A program made the translations under genes and the position numbers. Shown one piece after another: positions 24,914 to 32,713 of a stretch of DNA of 64,000 nucleotides. The stretch's first letter is position 1. Each line of letters opens with the position of its first letter. The DNA is from Massilia mucilaginosa (lineage in GTDB: Bacteria > Pseudomonadota > Gammaproteobacteria > Burkholderiales > Burkholderiaceae_D): the NCBI RefSeq assembly GCF_011682145.1, contig NZ_WHJH01000002.1, forward strand, positions 124,001 through 188,000, written 5' to 3'. A model generated the notes under the pieces. That model was not told where the DNA came from and searched no databases. It worked only from the letters and a program-made list of their open reading frames with translations.

Positions 24914-25957
24914 TTAGCCGGGGAAGTTTTCCGGCGTTTTGGCGGCCGAACGCGCAGCAGCGCCGGAAATGACGTTGCGGCGAACCAGGTCGGTCAGGTT
25001 CTGGTCCAGCGTTTGCATGCCGACCGAGCTGCCGGTCTGGATCGCGGAGTACATCTGCGCGATCTTCGCTTCGCGAATCAGGTTGCGGATCGCCGGGGTG
25101 CCGATCATGATTTCGTGCGCGGCCACGCGGCCCGAGCCATCTTTGGTCTTGAGCAGGGTTTGCGAGACGACCGCCTGCAGCGATTCGGACAGCATCGCGC
25201 GGACCATCTCCTTTTCTTCGGACGGGAACACGTCGACGATACGGTCGATGGTCTTGGCGGCCGAGGAGGTGTGCAGGGTGCCGAACACAAGGTGGCCCGT
25301 TTCGGCGGCCGACAGGGCCAGGCGGATGGTTTCCAGGTCGCGCAACTCGCCCACCAGGATGCAGTCCGGATCTTCGCGCAGCGCCGAGCGCAGCGCGTTG
25401 TTGAACGAGAGCGTGTGCGGGCCGACTTCGCGCTGGTTGATCAGGCACTTCTTCGAGTCGTGCACGAATTCGATCGGATCTTCAATCGTCAGGATGTGGC
25501 CATACTCGTTTTCGTTGAGGTGGTTGACCATCGCCGCCAGGGTGGTCGACTTGCCCGAACCGGTCGGGCCGGTGACCAGCACCAGGCCGCGCGGACGCAT
25601 CGCCAGGTCGGCGAAAATGCGCGGGGCGTTCAAATCTTCCAGGCTCAGGATCTTCGATGGAATGGTCCGCAGTACCGCCGACGCGCCGCGCTCCTGATTG
25701 AAGGCGTTGACGCGAAAGCGCGCCAGGCCCGGAATCGCAAACGAGAAATCGCACTCGAGCATTTCTTCGTACTGCTTGCGCTGGCCGTCATTCATGATGT
25801 CATAGATCATGCCGTGCACATCCTTGTGCTCCAGCGGCGGCAAGTTGATGCGGCGAACGTCGCCGTGCACGCGGATCATCGGCGGCAGGCCGGATGAGAG
25901 GTGCAAGTCGGATGCCTTGTTCTTGACGGAGAATGCGAGTAATTCGGAGATGTCCAT
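24914..25957 (-). CDS. pilT: Type IV pilus twitching motility ATPase PilT
   Basis: A 347-residue retraction ATPase of normal length. It begins MDISELLAFSVKNKASDLHLS, the usual PilT start. Walker A is GPTGSGKST (near 131-139), Asp box ILTIEDPIEFVH, Walker B ILVGELRD, and His box GHLVFGTLHTSSAAKTIDRI; the AIRNLIRE helix required for retraction is also present. It drives pilus retraction for twitching, DNA uptake and surface sensing. It is the first gene of pilT-pilU-gpx and divergent from yggS, the standard arrangement in proteobacteria. Confidence 0.95.
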   Translation of the reverse strand: MDISELLAFSVKNKASDLHLSSGLPPMIRVHGDVRRINLPPLEHKDVHGMIYDIMNDGQRKQYEEMLECDFSFAIPGLARFRVNAFNQERGASAVLRTIPSKILSLEDLNAPRIFADLAMRPRGLVLVTGPTGSGKSTTLAAMVNHLNENEYGHILTIEDPIEFVHDSKKCLINQREVGPHTLSFNNALRSALREDPDCILVGELRDLETIRLALSAAETGHLVFGTLHTSSAAKTIDRIVDVFPSEEKEMVRAMLSESLQAVVSQTLLKTKDGSGRVAAHEIMIGTPAIRNLIREAKIAQMYSAIQTGSSVGMQTLDQNLTDLVRRNVISGAAARSAAKTPENFPG

Positions 25958-26047
25958 TTATAATCCCTGTGCCGTGAATGGGCGCATGCCGATAATGTGT
26001 GCGTTTCGCAACTACCGACTGCATTGAATTGCCCGCCGAAAATGATT

Positions 26048-26749
26048 ATGTCCACAATCGTCCAGAACTTGCAAGCTGTCGATGCGAGTATTGTTGCCGC
26101 GGCCGCCGCCGCAGGCCGCCCCCGGAACGCCGTGCAATTGCTCGCCGTTTCCAAGACGTTTCCTGCCGAGGCCGTACTTGAAGCCGCCGCCGCCGGGCAG
26201 TATGCGTTCGGAGAGAATTACTTGCAAGAAGCATTAGATAAAATTGCCGCCGTTTCGCACGCCTTGCCGGCCGCGCCGATGGAGTGGCACTTCATCGGAC
26301 CCATACAGAGCAACAAGACGCGCCCGATCGCGGCGTCCTTCGCGTGGGTGCATACCGTCGAACGGCTCAAGATAGCGCAGCGTTTATCGGAACAGCGCCC
26401 GCCGCAGCTGGCGCCCTTGAATATTTGTCTGCAAGTTAACATCAGTGGTGAGGCTAGCAAGAGTGGTGTCACGCCGGAAGCATTACCTGAATTGGCGCGC
26501 GCAGTGGCGCAACTGCCACACTTGCGCCTGCGCGGGCTGATGGCGATCCCGGAAGCGCAAGTGCAGGTCGACAAGCAGCGCGCCGCGTTTCGCACATTGC
26601 GCGTGCTGTACGAGCGTTTGCGCGCGGACGGGATGACGCTCGATACCCTGTCGATGGGAATGTCGGCCGATCTTGGCGCGGCGGTGGCGGAAGGCGCGAC
26701 CATCGTGCGCGTGGGCAGTGCGATTTTCGGCTCGCGCAAATACGAATAA
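26048..26749 (+). CDS. PLP homeostasis protein, YggS family
   Basis: A 233-residue TIM-barrel protein that binds pyridoxal 5'-phosphate. The Schiff-base lysine is Lys36 in LLAVSKTFP. Other family marks are FGENYLQEALDKI, WHFIGPIQSNKTRPI, LNICLQVNISGEASKSG, LSMGMSADLGAAV and VRVGSAIFGSR. It carries and buffers free PLP, influencing amino-acid metabolism; it is not a known enzyme. An in-frame ATG six bases upstream (26042) is an alternative start. It is followed by proC, the usual partner. Confidence 0.92.
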   Translation: MSTIVQNLQAVDASIVAAAAAAGRPRNAVQLLAVSKTFPAEAVLEAAAAGQYAFGENYLQEALDKIAAVSHALPAAPMEWHFIGPIQSNKTRPIAASFAWVHTVERLKIAQRLSEQRPPQLAPLNICLQVNISGEASKSGVTPEALPELARAVAQLPHLRLRGLMAIPEAQVQVDKQRAAFRTLRVLYERLRADGMTLDTLSMGMSADLGAAVAEGATIVRVGSAIFGSRKYE

Positions 26750-26778
26750 CCGCAGTACGGATAATCATGAGGGTGACT

Positions 26779-27594
26779 ATGAAGATTGGCTTTATCGGTG
26801 GTGGGAACATGGCGTCGGCGCTGATCGCCGGCCTGGCCGGCAAGCTGGCTGCGGGGGCGGATATTCACGTGGTCGATCCGAACGCCGATGCGCTGGCGCG
26901 CCTGAGCGCACAGCACGGCGTGAGCACCAGCGGCGCGATCGGCGGCGCGCTGGCCGCGTGCGATGCGATCGTGCTGGCGGTCAAACCGCAGCAGATGCGC
27001 GAGGTGGCCGCGACGCTGCTGCCGCAGTTGACGGGCGCGCCCTTGATCCTGTCGATTGCGGCCGGAATTCGCGCGGCCGATTTGTCGCGCTGGCTCGGTG
27101 ATTACGGCGCGATCGTGCGCACCATGCCGAATACCCCGGCCCTGATTGGCCTGGGCATCACCGGCATGGTGGCCACGGCCGGCGTGAGCGCGGCGCAGAA
27201 GACGGCGGCGGACGGCATCATGAAGGCCGTGGGCCAGACCGTGTGGCTCGATGGCGAGGACATGATCGATCCGGTGACGGCGGTATCGGGCAGCGGTCCG
27301 GCGTATGTGTTCTACTTTATCGAGGCGATGCAGCAGGCGGCCGAGGAGATGGGTTTGTCGGCCGAGCAGGGCAAGCAGCTGGCGCTGGCCACGTTCCTTG
27401 GTGCGGCGCAGCTGGCGGCGCAGTCGGATGAGGCGGTGTCGGTGCTGCGCGAGCGCGTCACGTCCAAGGGCGGCACGACCTATGCGGCGTTGAGCAGCAT
27501 GGAAGGCAGCGGGGTGAAAGAGAAGGTGGTTGCCGCGATCAAGGCGGCTGCGGCGCGCGGCAGGGAATTGGGGGATGAGTTGGGGGCGGATTAA
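26779..27594 (+). CDS. proC: Pyrroline-5-carboxylate reductase
   Basis: A 271-residue reductase. The N-terminal Rossmann fold opens with MKIGFIGGGNMASALI; the C-terminal dimerisation domain contains AVSGSGPAYVFYFIEAM and TSKGGTTYAALSSME, the substrate-binding signature. It reduces 1-pyrroline-5-carboxylate to L-proline with NAD(P)H, the last step of proline synthesis. An ATG 12 bases upstream exists, but GAGGGT at 26769-26774 is well placed for the ATG at 26779. It lies 29 bp downstream of yggS and is probably co-transcribed. Confidence 0.95.
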   Translation: MKIGFIGGGNMASALIAGLAGKLAAGADIHVVDPNADALARLSAQHGVSTSGAIGGALAACDAIVLAVKPQQMREVAATLLPQLTGAPLILSIAAGIRAADLSRWLGDYGAIVRTMPNTPALIGLGITGMVATAGVSAAQKTAADGIMKAVGQTVWLDGEDMIDPVTAVSGSGPAYVFYFIEAMQQAAEEMGLSAEQGKQLALATFLGAAQLAAQSDEAVSVLRERVTSKGGTTYAALSSMEGSGVKEKVVAAIKAAAARGRELGDELGAD

Positions 27595-27635
27595 GCGCTA
27601 CCCCCGTCGTTTTGGTGATAGCGCAAGGACCGGCG

Positions 27636-27956
27636 TTAGCTGCGCTTCTTGCGCACCAGCCCCATCACGCTGCGCGCGGCCTTGATCAGCGACAGTCCCA
27701 CGGTCAGCATCGGCAGTATCTTGCCGGACCTGGCCATGACCAGTCCCGCCACCGTGCCGACAATCCCCAGCGGCAGTTTCATCCCGCCGCCGCCGCCGAG
27801 CAGCTTGCCGATGCCGCCGGTCGGATGCGTCAACGGCGTCATCAGTGCACCGATCTCGCGCGCGGCATCGCGGCGCTGCATCGAACACTGCACAATCAGT
27901 GCCTCGCGCCGTTCGGCCAGCGACAGCTTGCTGTTACTCATCGGTGCCTTACTCAT
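27636..27956 (-). CDS. YqjK-like small protein, third gene of a YqjD/E/K-type operon
   Basis: A protein of about 106 residues with a charged, helical N-terminus (LSLAERREALIVQCSMQRRDAA) and one hydrophobic segment in the C-terminal half (LGIVGTVAGLVMARSG), ending in a basic tail. A Gly run (GGGGG) precedes the hydrophobic part. The ATG at 27956 overlaps the stop of the preceding gene; an ATG at 27941 preceded by AAGG is an alternative. Position after DUF883 and holin-like genes matches YqjK of enterobacteria, but the sequence similarity is weak. The function is unknown; it probably associates with the membrane. Confidence 0.6.
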   Translation of the reverse strand: MSKAPMSNSKLSLAERREALIVQCSMQRRDAAREIGALMTPLTHPTGGIGKLLGGGGGMKLPLGIVGTVAGLVMARSGKILPMLTVGLSLIKAARSVMGLVRKKRS

Positions 27957-28326
27957 CGGCGTGCCCCGCATTCCTGACGAAATTGACGTCCTTGTTCAGT
28001 TCAGCCACGGTCGCTCCCAGCAGGCGCGGACGGGCGTCGAAACTGCGCTTGAGCCGCAGCCCGATCACGCCGCCGGCAACGCCGAACAGCAGCGCCAGGC
28101 CAGCAATGGCTTCCAACCGGTAGCTGTCCCAGAAGATCGCCACCACCAGCAGCACCAGCAGCAACAGGGCGACGCCGAACAGGATCAGCGACACCAGCGC
28201 AAGCACGACATACCCAAGGAAGCGCTGCAGCTCCTCCTGCACCTCGACCGCGGCCAGTTCCAGCCGCGTTTGCACCATGGCGATCAGGGTGGCCCCGATC
28301 CGCCCCACCGATTCGACGATCGCCAC
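27949..28326 (-). CDS. Phage holin superfamily / YqjE-like membrane protein
   Basis: A 125-residue protein with two strongly hydrophobic segments: VVLALVSLILFGVALLLLVL at about 45-65 and IAGLALLFGVAGGVIGL at about 82-100. It starts with an amphipathic helix (VGRIGATLIAMVQTRLELAA) typical of YqjE. The likely start is a GTG six bases after the DUF883 stop; an open frame continues upstream but overlaps that gene. YqjE is named a holin-like protein by structure only. The operon with YqjD suggests a role at the membrane in stationary phase or stress, possibly with ribosomes. Confidence 0.75.
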   Translation of the reverse strand: MAIVESVGRIGATLIAMVQTRLELAAVEVQEELQRFLGYVVLALVSLILFGVALLLLVLLVVAIFWDSYRLEAIAGLALLFGVAGGVIGLRLKRSFDARPRLLGATVAELNKDVNFVRNAGHADE

Positions 28327-28331
28327 GCCGC

Positions 28332-28652
28332 TTACCTGCGCGAAATCAGCATGCCGATGATGACGCCAGCCGCGGCGCCGATCCCGACCGATTTCCATGG
28401 GTTTTCATGCACGTACTCGTCGGTGGCCTTGGCCGCGATCTTGGTTTTCTCGACCACCGCTTCTTCCAGGCGAATCAGGTCCGCCTTGGCGGTCGTCAGG
28501 GTGCGCTCGAACTTGGCCTTGGCCGCTTGCAGCTCTTCGCCGGTCAGCTGGCTGCCGTGGCGCAGCCACTGTTCGGCATCCTGGATCACCGATTTCAGGT
28601 CGTTCATCAACTGGTCGCGTGCGCCTGGCTTGGTTGGGATGGATTCGATCAT
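28332..28652 (-). CDS. DUF883 family protein (ElaB/YqjD-like)
   Basis: A 106-residue protein: a long helical N-terminal region (LMNDLKSVIQDAEQWLRHG and onward) and a C-terminal hydrophobic anchor GIGAAAGVIIGMLISRR preceded by YVHENPWKSVG. That ENPW-x-S-VG motif and the tail anchor are diagnostic of DUF883. E. coli YqjD and ElaB are inner-membrane proteins that bind ribosomes in stationary phase. The ATG has ribosome binding site GAGGTAAC. It is the first gene of a three-gene operon. Confidence 0.88.
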   Translation of the reverse strand: MIESIPTKPGARDQLMNDLKSVIQDAEQWLRHGSQLTGEELQAAKAKFERTLTTAKADLIRLEEAVVEKTKIAAKATDEYVHENPWKSVGIGAAAGVIIGMLISRR

Positions 28653-28758
28653 TTTTGTTACCTCGTAAGTGAATTTATAAGAAAGCCCAGTCTTCCTGGC
28701 GCGTCGGACTGAATCTTGCACGCCAGTAACATTGACTTTCCGTGTTATCGGAACAACA

Positions 28759-29613
28759 TCAGCTGAACGCGTAGTCTAACGCCACACCGGCAAAAAGGGC
28801 CGCACCCAACCAATTGTTGTGGCGAAAAGCAGCAAAACAAGCCATCCGCTCGCGTCCACGGATCAAAGTGTAGTGATAAAGCGCCATTGCGGCGGCCACG
28901 ACGATGCCGCCGACGAACCAGGCGCGCAAGCCTTCGAGCCAGCCGCACACCAGGATGATGGCCAGCGCGGCGCCGTAGCACAGCATGACGGCGGCCACGT
29001 CGAAGCGGCCGAAGGTGATGGCCGCGGTGCGGATGCCGATCTTGAGGTCGTCGTCGCGGTCGACCATGGCGTATTCGGTGTCGTAGGCCACGGCCCAGAA
29101 TATGTTCGCCACCAGCAGCCACCAGGCCACGGCCGGCACCTGGTTCTGCACGGCGGCAAAACCCATCGGGATGCCGAAGCCGAAGGCGATCCCCAGGTAA
29201 GCCTGGGGAATGGCGAAGAAGCGCTTGAAGTAGGGGTAGCTGCCGGCGACGATCAGCGCCGCCACCGAGAGCTGCTTGGTGAGCGTGTTGAGCGGCAGGA
29301 TCAGCAGGAAGGAGACGATGGACAGCACGGCGGCCACGGCCAGCGCTTCCCAGCTTTTGATGCGTCCGCTGGTAAGGGGACGTTCGGCGGTGCGCTTGAC
29401 GTGCTTGTCGATATCGCGATCGGCGTAATCGTTGATGGCGCAGCCGGCCGAGCGCATCAGGATGGTGCCGAGGGTGAAGATCAGGAGGATGGCAAGGTCC
29501 GGCATGCCGCGCGAGGCGATCCAGAGGGCGATCAGCGTGGGCCAGAGCAGCAGCACGATGCCGATCGGCTTGTCCAGGCGGATCAGGCGGAAGTACAGCG
29601 ACAGCTTGTTCAT
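28759..29613 (-). CDS. ubiA: 4-hydroxybenzoate octaprenyltransferase
   Basis: A 284-residue membrane enzyme with about eight transmembrane helices. The two Asp-rich motifs are NDYADRDID near residue 61 and [12 protein letters not shown] near 183; they bind the magnesium-prenyl diphosphate. LIRLDKPIG near the N-terminus is also typical. It attaches the polyprenyl tail to 4-hydroxybenzoate in ubiquinone synthesis at the inner membrane. It lies downstream of oxyR on the same strand, 75 bp away. The prenyl donor derives from the ispA/dxs route encoded earlier in the window. Confidence 0.94.
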   Translation of the reverse strand: MNKLSLYFRLIRLDKPIGIVLLLWPTLIALWIASRGMPDLAILLIFTLGTILMRSAGCAINDYADRDIDKHVKRTAERPLTSGRIKSWEALAVAAVLSIVSFLLILPLNTLTKQLSVAALIVAGSYPYFKRFFAIPQAYLGIAFGFGIPMGFAAVQNQVPAVAWWLLVANIFWAVAYDTEYAMVDRDDDLKIGIRTAAITFGRFDVAAVMLCYGAALAIILVCGWLEGLRAWFVGGIVVAAAMALYHYTLIRGRERMACFAAFRHNNWLGAALFAGVALDYAFS

Positions 29614-29688
29614 GGTCGGGTCGCGGGCGCGACGGTCGTGGGCGAGGCTGGGATTTTACTGTGTTTGGGTGGGGGCATTGGCAATGTT

Positions 29689-30627
29689 TCAGGCTGCCTC
29701 TTGCGTATACATCTCCACGCCCGGCAAGTCGCAGGCGGCGATGGCTTCGCACACCGCCTCGATGGCGGCGCGGCGGGTAAAACTCTTGCGCCACACGATC
29801 ACCACGCGGCGCGAGGGCACCGGCTCTTCGAAGGGGATGAAGGCCAGCATATTGCTGCGCGATTGCATGTCGGGCACGGACGCGCGCGGCAGCACGGTCA
29901 GGCCGATGCCGCTGGCCACCATGTGGCGGATCGTTTCCAGCGACGAGCCCTCGAACGTGCGCTGCATGCCGTTGCCCGGCGACGAGAAGCGCGCCATTTC
30001 CGGACACACTTCCAGCACCTGGTCGCGGAAACAGTGACCGTTGCCTAATAACAACATCGTTTCGGATTTCAAATCCTGGGACGACACAAATTTGCGCTTG
30101 GCCCACGGATGGTTTTGCGGCACGGCCACCACGAACGGTTCGTCGTACAGGGTTTGCATCGACATGCCGTGTTCCGGCAACGGCAGCGCCATGATGGCCG
30201 CGTCCAGTTCTCCCTGGCGCAGCAGTTCCAGCAGGCGCACGGTAAAGTTTTCCTGCAAGATCAGGGGCATCTGCGGCACCCGCTCGATGATGTTCTTCAC
30301 CAGCGGCGGCAGCAGGTAGGGGCCGATGGTGTAGATCACGCCCAGGCGCAGCGGCCCGGCCAGCGGGTCCTTGTTCTGCTTGGCCAGTTCCTTGATGGCG
30401 GCGGTCTGTTCGAGCACGCGTTCGGCCTGGGCGATGATCTGCGCCCCGAGTGGCGTGACCGAAATTTCGGCCCCGCCGCGTTCGAACAGCACCACGCCCA
30501 ACTCGTCTTCGAGCTTCTTGATGGCGACCGACAAGGTGGGTTGGGCGACGTAACACGCTTCGGCGGCGTGTCCGAAATGTCTCGCACGCGCGACGGCAAC
30601 GATATATTTCAGTTCAGTCAGGGTCAT
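29689..30627 (-). CDS. oxyR: Hydrogen peroxide sensor OxyR (LysR family)
   Basis: A 312-residue LysR-type regulator with N-terminal helix-turn-helix (MTLTELKYIVAVARARHFG to KKLEDELG). The regulatory domain has GNGHCFRDQVLEVC, with cysteines at exactly 199 and 208, the numbers of the peroxide-sensing pair in E. coli OxyR that form a disulfide on oxidation. It therefore should activate catalase and peroxidase genes. MTLTELKY is chosen as the start because it matches the family; the frame is open further upstream. No catalase gene lies within the window. Divergent from a PilU-like gene. Confidence 0.93.
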   Translation of the reverse strand: MTLTELKYIVAVARARHFGHAAEACYVAQPTLSVAIKKLEDELGVVLFERGGAEISVTPLGAQIIAQAERVLEQTAAIKELAKQNKDPLAGPLRLGVIYTIGPYLLPPLVKNIIERVPQMPLILQENFTVRLLELLRQGELDAAIMALPLPEHGMSMQTLYDEPFVVAVPQNHPWAKRKFVSSQDLKSETMLLLGNGHCFRDQVLEVCPEMARFSSPGNGMQRTFEGSSLETIRHMVASGIGLTVLPRASVPDMQSRSNMLAFIPFEEPVPSRRVVIVWRKSFTRRAAIEAVCEAIAACDLPGVEMYTQEAA

Positions 30628-30727
30628 AAAGGTGAGGGCTGGAAGAGGACAGGCGCGGCGCGACTGTCGTGACACGATGTTGCTTATAGCTCAGCAAAGA
30701 AATTATATTCTACCGGAATGCAGTCGA

Positions 30728-30733
30728 TATAAT
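30728..30733 (+). promoter_or_regulatory. Possible -10 element of the third PilT-type ATPase gene
   Basis: A perfect TATAAT lies 47 bases before the ATG of the plus-strand gene, in the short AT-rich gap after oxyR. No good -35 is visible at 16-18 bases, so the assignment is weak; an activator might be needed. Confidence 0.3.
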
Positions 30734-30780
30734 TGGGCCGCAGGCGGATTTTCGACCCGCCGACCACTTGAAAGGCGAGC

Positions 30781-31953
30781 ATGTCCACCACTTTTGGCCC
30801 GATTGAAGCGCAGGCCTACATCCATAAATTGCTGACCGTAATGCATCATCAGGGCGGCTCCGACTTGTTCATCTCGGCCGATTTTCCTCCGAGTATGAAG
30901 TACCAGGGGTCGATGAAGCCGATGAGCCAGCAAAAGCTGACCGGCGAAGTCACCCGCGCGCTGGCGCTGTCGTTGATGAACGACAAGCAGCGCAATGAGT
31001 TCGAGAAGGAAATGGAATGTAATTTCGCAATTTCGTTGCCGAATGTGTGTCGTTTCCGCGTGAATGTGTATGTACAGCAGCAATGCGTGGCGATGGTGGT
31101 GCGGACGATCGCGTCCGAAATCCCGAATTTCGAAAAGCTCGACCTGCCGGAAGTGCTGAAAGAGGTCGTGATGACCAAGCGCGGCCTGGTGCTGGTGGTG
31201 GGCGGCACGGGGTCGGGCAAGTCGACCACGCTGGCGGCGATGATCGATTACCGCAACGCCAACTCGGCGGGACACATCATCACGGTGGAAGACCCGGTCG
31301 AGTACGTCCACAAGAACAAGAGCTGCCTGATCACCCACCGCGAAGTGGGGGTGGACACGCACTCGTGGCACGCGGCGCTGAAAAACACGCTGCGCCAGGC
31401 GCCGGACGTGATCCTGATCGGCGAGATCCGCGATACCGAGACCATGGAGCACGCGATCGCGTTCGCCGAAACGGGCCACCTGTGCCTGGGCACCCTGCAC
31501 GCGAACAACTCCAACCAGACCATGGACCGGATCATCAACTTCTTCCCGGAAGAGCGGCGCAACCAGTTGCTGATGGACTTGTCGTCGAACCTGCGCGCGA
31601 TTGTCTCGCAGCGGCTGGTGCGCACCGAGGACGGCAAGGGGCGCAAGGCGGCGATCGAGATTTTGCTCAATACGGCGACCATCAGCGAGATGATCCTGAA
31701 GGGGAATTTCCAGTCGATCAAGGAGATCATGCACAAGTCGCGCGAGCTGGGCATGTGCACTTTCGACCAGGCGCTGTACGAGTTGTACAACCGCGGGCAG
31801 ATTGGCTACGATGAAGCGATCCGCAACGCCGACTCGGCCAACGGCCTGCGTTTGCAGATCAAACTGCGCGGCGAGCGCAAGGAGCCGGGTGGCGCCGTGG
31901 GATCGAAGTCGAACGATTTGTCGATGGCGATGGATGAGGAAGAGGAAGAGTAA
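30781..31953 (+). CDS. PilT/PilU family ATPase (third copy, orphan)
   Basis: A 390-residue ATPase close to PilU (see 23762-24898): Walker A GGTGSGKST, Asp box IITVEDPVEYVH, Walker B ILIGEIRD, and His box GHLCLGTLHANNSNQTMDRI. It ends in a very acidic tail (MAMDEEEEE) that the other two copies lack. It stands apart from pilT/pilU and from other pilus genes, so it may be an additional retraction motor or one dedicated to another type IV filament. Membrane-associated on the cytoplasmic side. All catalytic motifs are intact. Confidence 0.88.
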   Translation: MSTTFGPIEAQAYIHKLLTVMHHQGGSDLFISADFPPSMKYQGSMKPMSQQKLTGEVTRALALSLMNDKQRNEFEKEMECNFAISLPNVCRFRVNVYVQQQCVAMVVRTIASEIPNFEKLDLPEVLKEVVMTKRGLVLVVGGTGSGKSTTLAAMIDYRNANSAGHIITVEDPVEYVHKNKSCLITHREVGVDTHSWHAALKNTLRQAPDVILIGEIRDTETMEHAIAFAETGHLCLGTLHANNSNQTMDRIINFFPEERRNQLLMDLSSNLRAIVSQRLVRTEDGKGRKAAIEILLNTATISEMILKGNFQSIKEIMHKSRELGMCTFDQALYELYNRGQIGYDEAIRNADSANGLRLQIKLRGERKEPGGAVGSKSNDLSMAMDEEEEE

Positions 31954-31971
31954 TCCTGCGCCGATGGCGTT

Positions 31972-32134
31972 CTAAGTAAGTGTACAGAAATTATTGTCAT
32001 TTATAGCGAACAGAAGCGGATGCCTGGCAAGGCGCACGCCGCGACGCAGTGCGAGCACTGCTAGCGGTGGGCAACGCAGCAAGGCGCCGCTTATGGAAGC
32101 TGGAAATGACAAGAATTTATGTGCACTTACTTAG
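31972..32134. repeat. 163-bp palindromic element with 31-bp terminal inverted repeats (MITE-like)
   Basis: The left end (31972-32002) begins CTAAGTAAGTG and the right end (32104-32134) finishes CACTTACTTAG; the 31-base ends are reverse complements with three mismatches. The centre contains AAGCGG/CCGCTT arms and the perfect palindrome CAGTGC-GA-GCACTG. No reading frame fills it. This structure fits a non-autonomous mobile element or a structured intergenic repeat. I recall closely similar repeats in Oxalobacteraceae intergenic regions, but have not verified this. No obvious target duplication is seen. Confidence 0.7.
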
Positions 32135-32159
32135 TAGCGTCCTTTGCCCACTTCCCTCA

Positions 32160-32193
32160 CCCCGTCGTTCCCGCCTGCGCGGGAACGACGGGG
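32160..32193. repeat. Long perfect hairpin, intergenic palindrome of the TTCCCGC-GCGGGAA type
   Basis: CCCCGTCGTTCCCGC (32160-32174) and its exact reverse complement (32179-32193) are separated by CTGC and followed by CTTTTGA. The core TTCCCGC..GCGGGAA is like widespread dispersed palindromes in proteobacteria such as the neisserial dRS3 family. It may also act as a bidirectional terminator between the pilus ATPase gene and hldE. Confidence 0.6.
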
Positions 32194-32225
32194 CTTTTGA
32201 TTCAATGACGATGTAGCCCAATCCC

Positions 32226-32699
32226 ATGCCCGACTTCGAAAACAAAATCTGCACCCGCCTTGACCTCGCCGCCCGCGTGGCCGCCCTGCCCAAACCGGTG
32301 GTGTTGACCAACGGCGTGTTCGACATCCTGCACCGCGGCCACGTGACCTACCTGGCCCAGGCGCGCGCGCTGGGGGCCTCGCTGGTGGTGGCCGCCAACA
32401 CCGACGCCTCGGTCAAGCGCCTCGGCAAGGGCGACGACCGTCCCCTCAACAACGGCGCCGACCGCATGGCCGTCCTGGCCGCGCTCGAATCGGTCAGCCT
32501 GGTGGTCGACTTCGACGAAGACACCGCCCTCGACGTCGTCCTCGAAGCGCGCCCCGACATCTACGCCAAGGGCGGCGACTACGACATGCACGCCATTCCC
32601 GAAGGCCAGGCCGTGCTGGCCTACGGCGGCCAGGCGGTCGCCATCGATTTCGAACACGACCGCTCGACCACCAAGCTGCTCTCGAAAATCCGCACGTAA
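32226..32699 (+). CDS. rfaE2: D-glycero-beta-D-manno-heptose 1-phosphate adenylyltransferase
   Basis: A 157-residue nucleotidyltransferase of the cytidylyltransferase fold, equivalent to the C-terminal domain of HldE. TNGVFDILHRGHV holds the HxGH ATP-binding motif (His36, His39), and DRSTTKLLSKIR is the closing signature. It makes ADP-heptose from heptose 1-phosphate and ATP for the LPS inner core. In many betaproteobacteria the kinase (rfaE1) and this domain are separate genes, as here; the kinase is not in the window. Length matches the stand-alone form. Confidence 0.92.
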   Translation: MPDFENKICTRLDLAARVAALPKPVVLTNGVFDILHRGHVTYLAQARALGASLVVAANTDASVKRLGKGDDRPLNNGADRMAVLAALESVSLVVDFDEDTALDVVLEARPDIYAKGGDYDMHAIPEGQAVLAYGGQAVAIDFEHDRSTTKLLSKIRT

Positions 32700-32713
32700 C
32701 CAAGGAGTCTGCC

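Noticed and set aside
25997-26041. An upstream start for the YggS-family gene
   Set aside because: The extra 15-17 residues are not seen in the family, and no ribosome binding site precedes that ATG.
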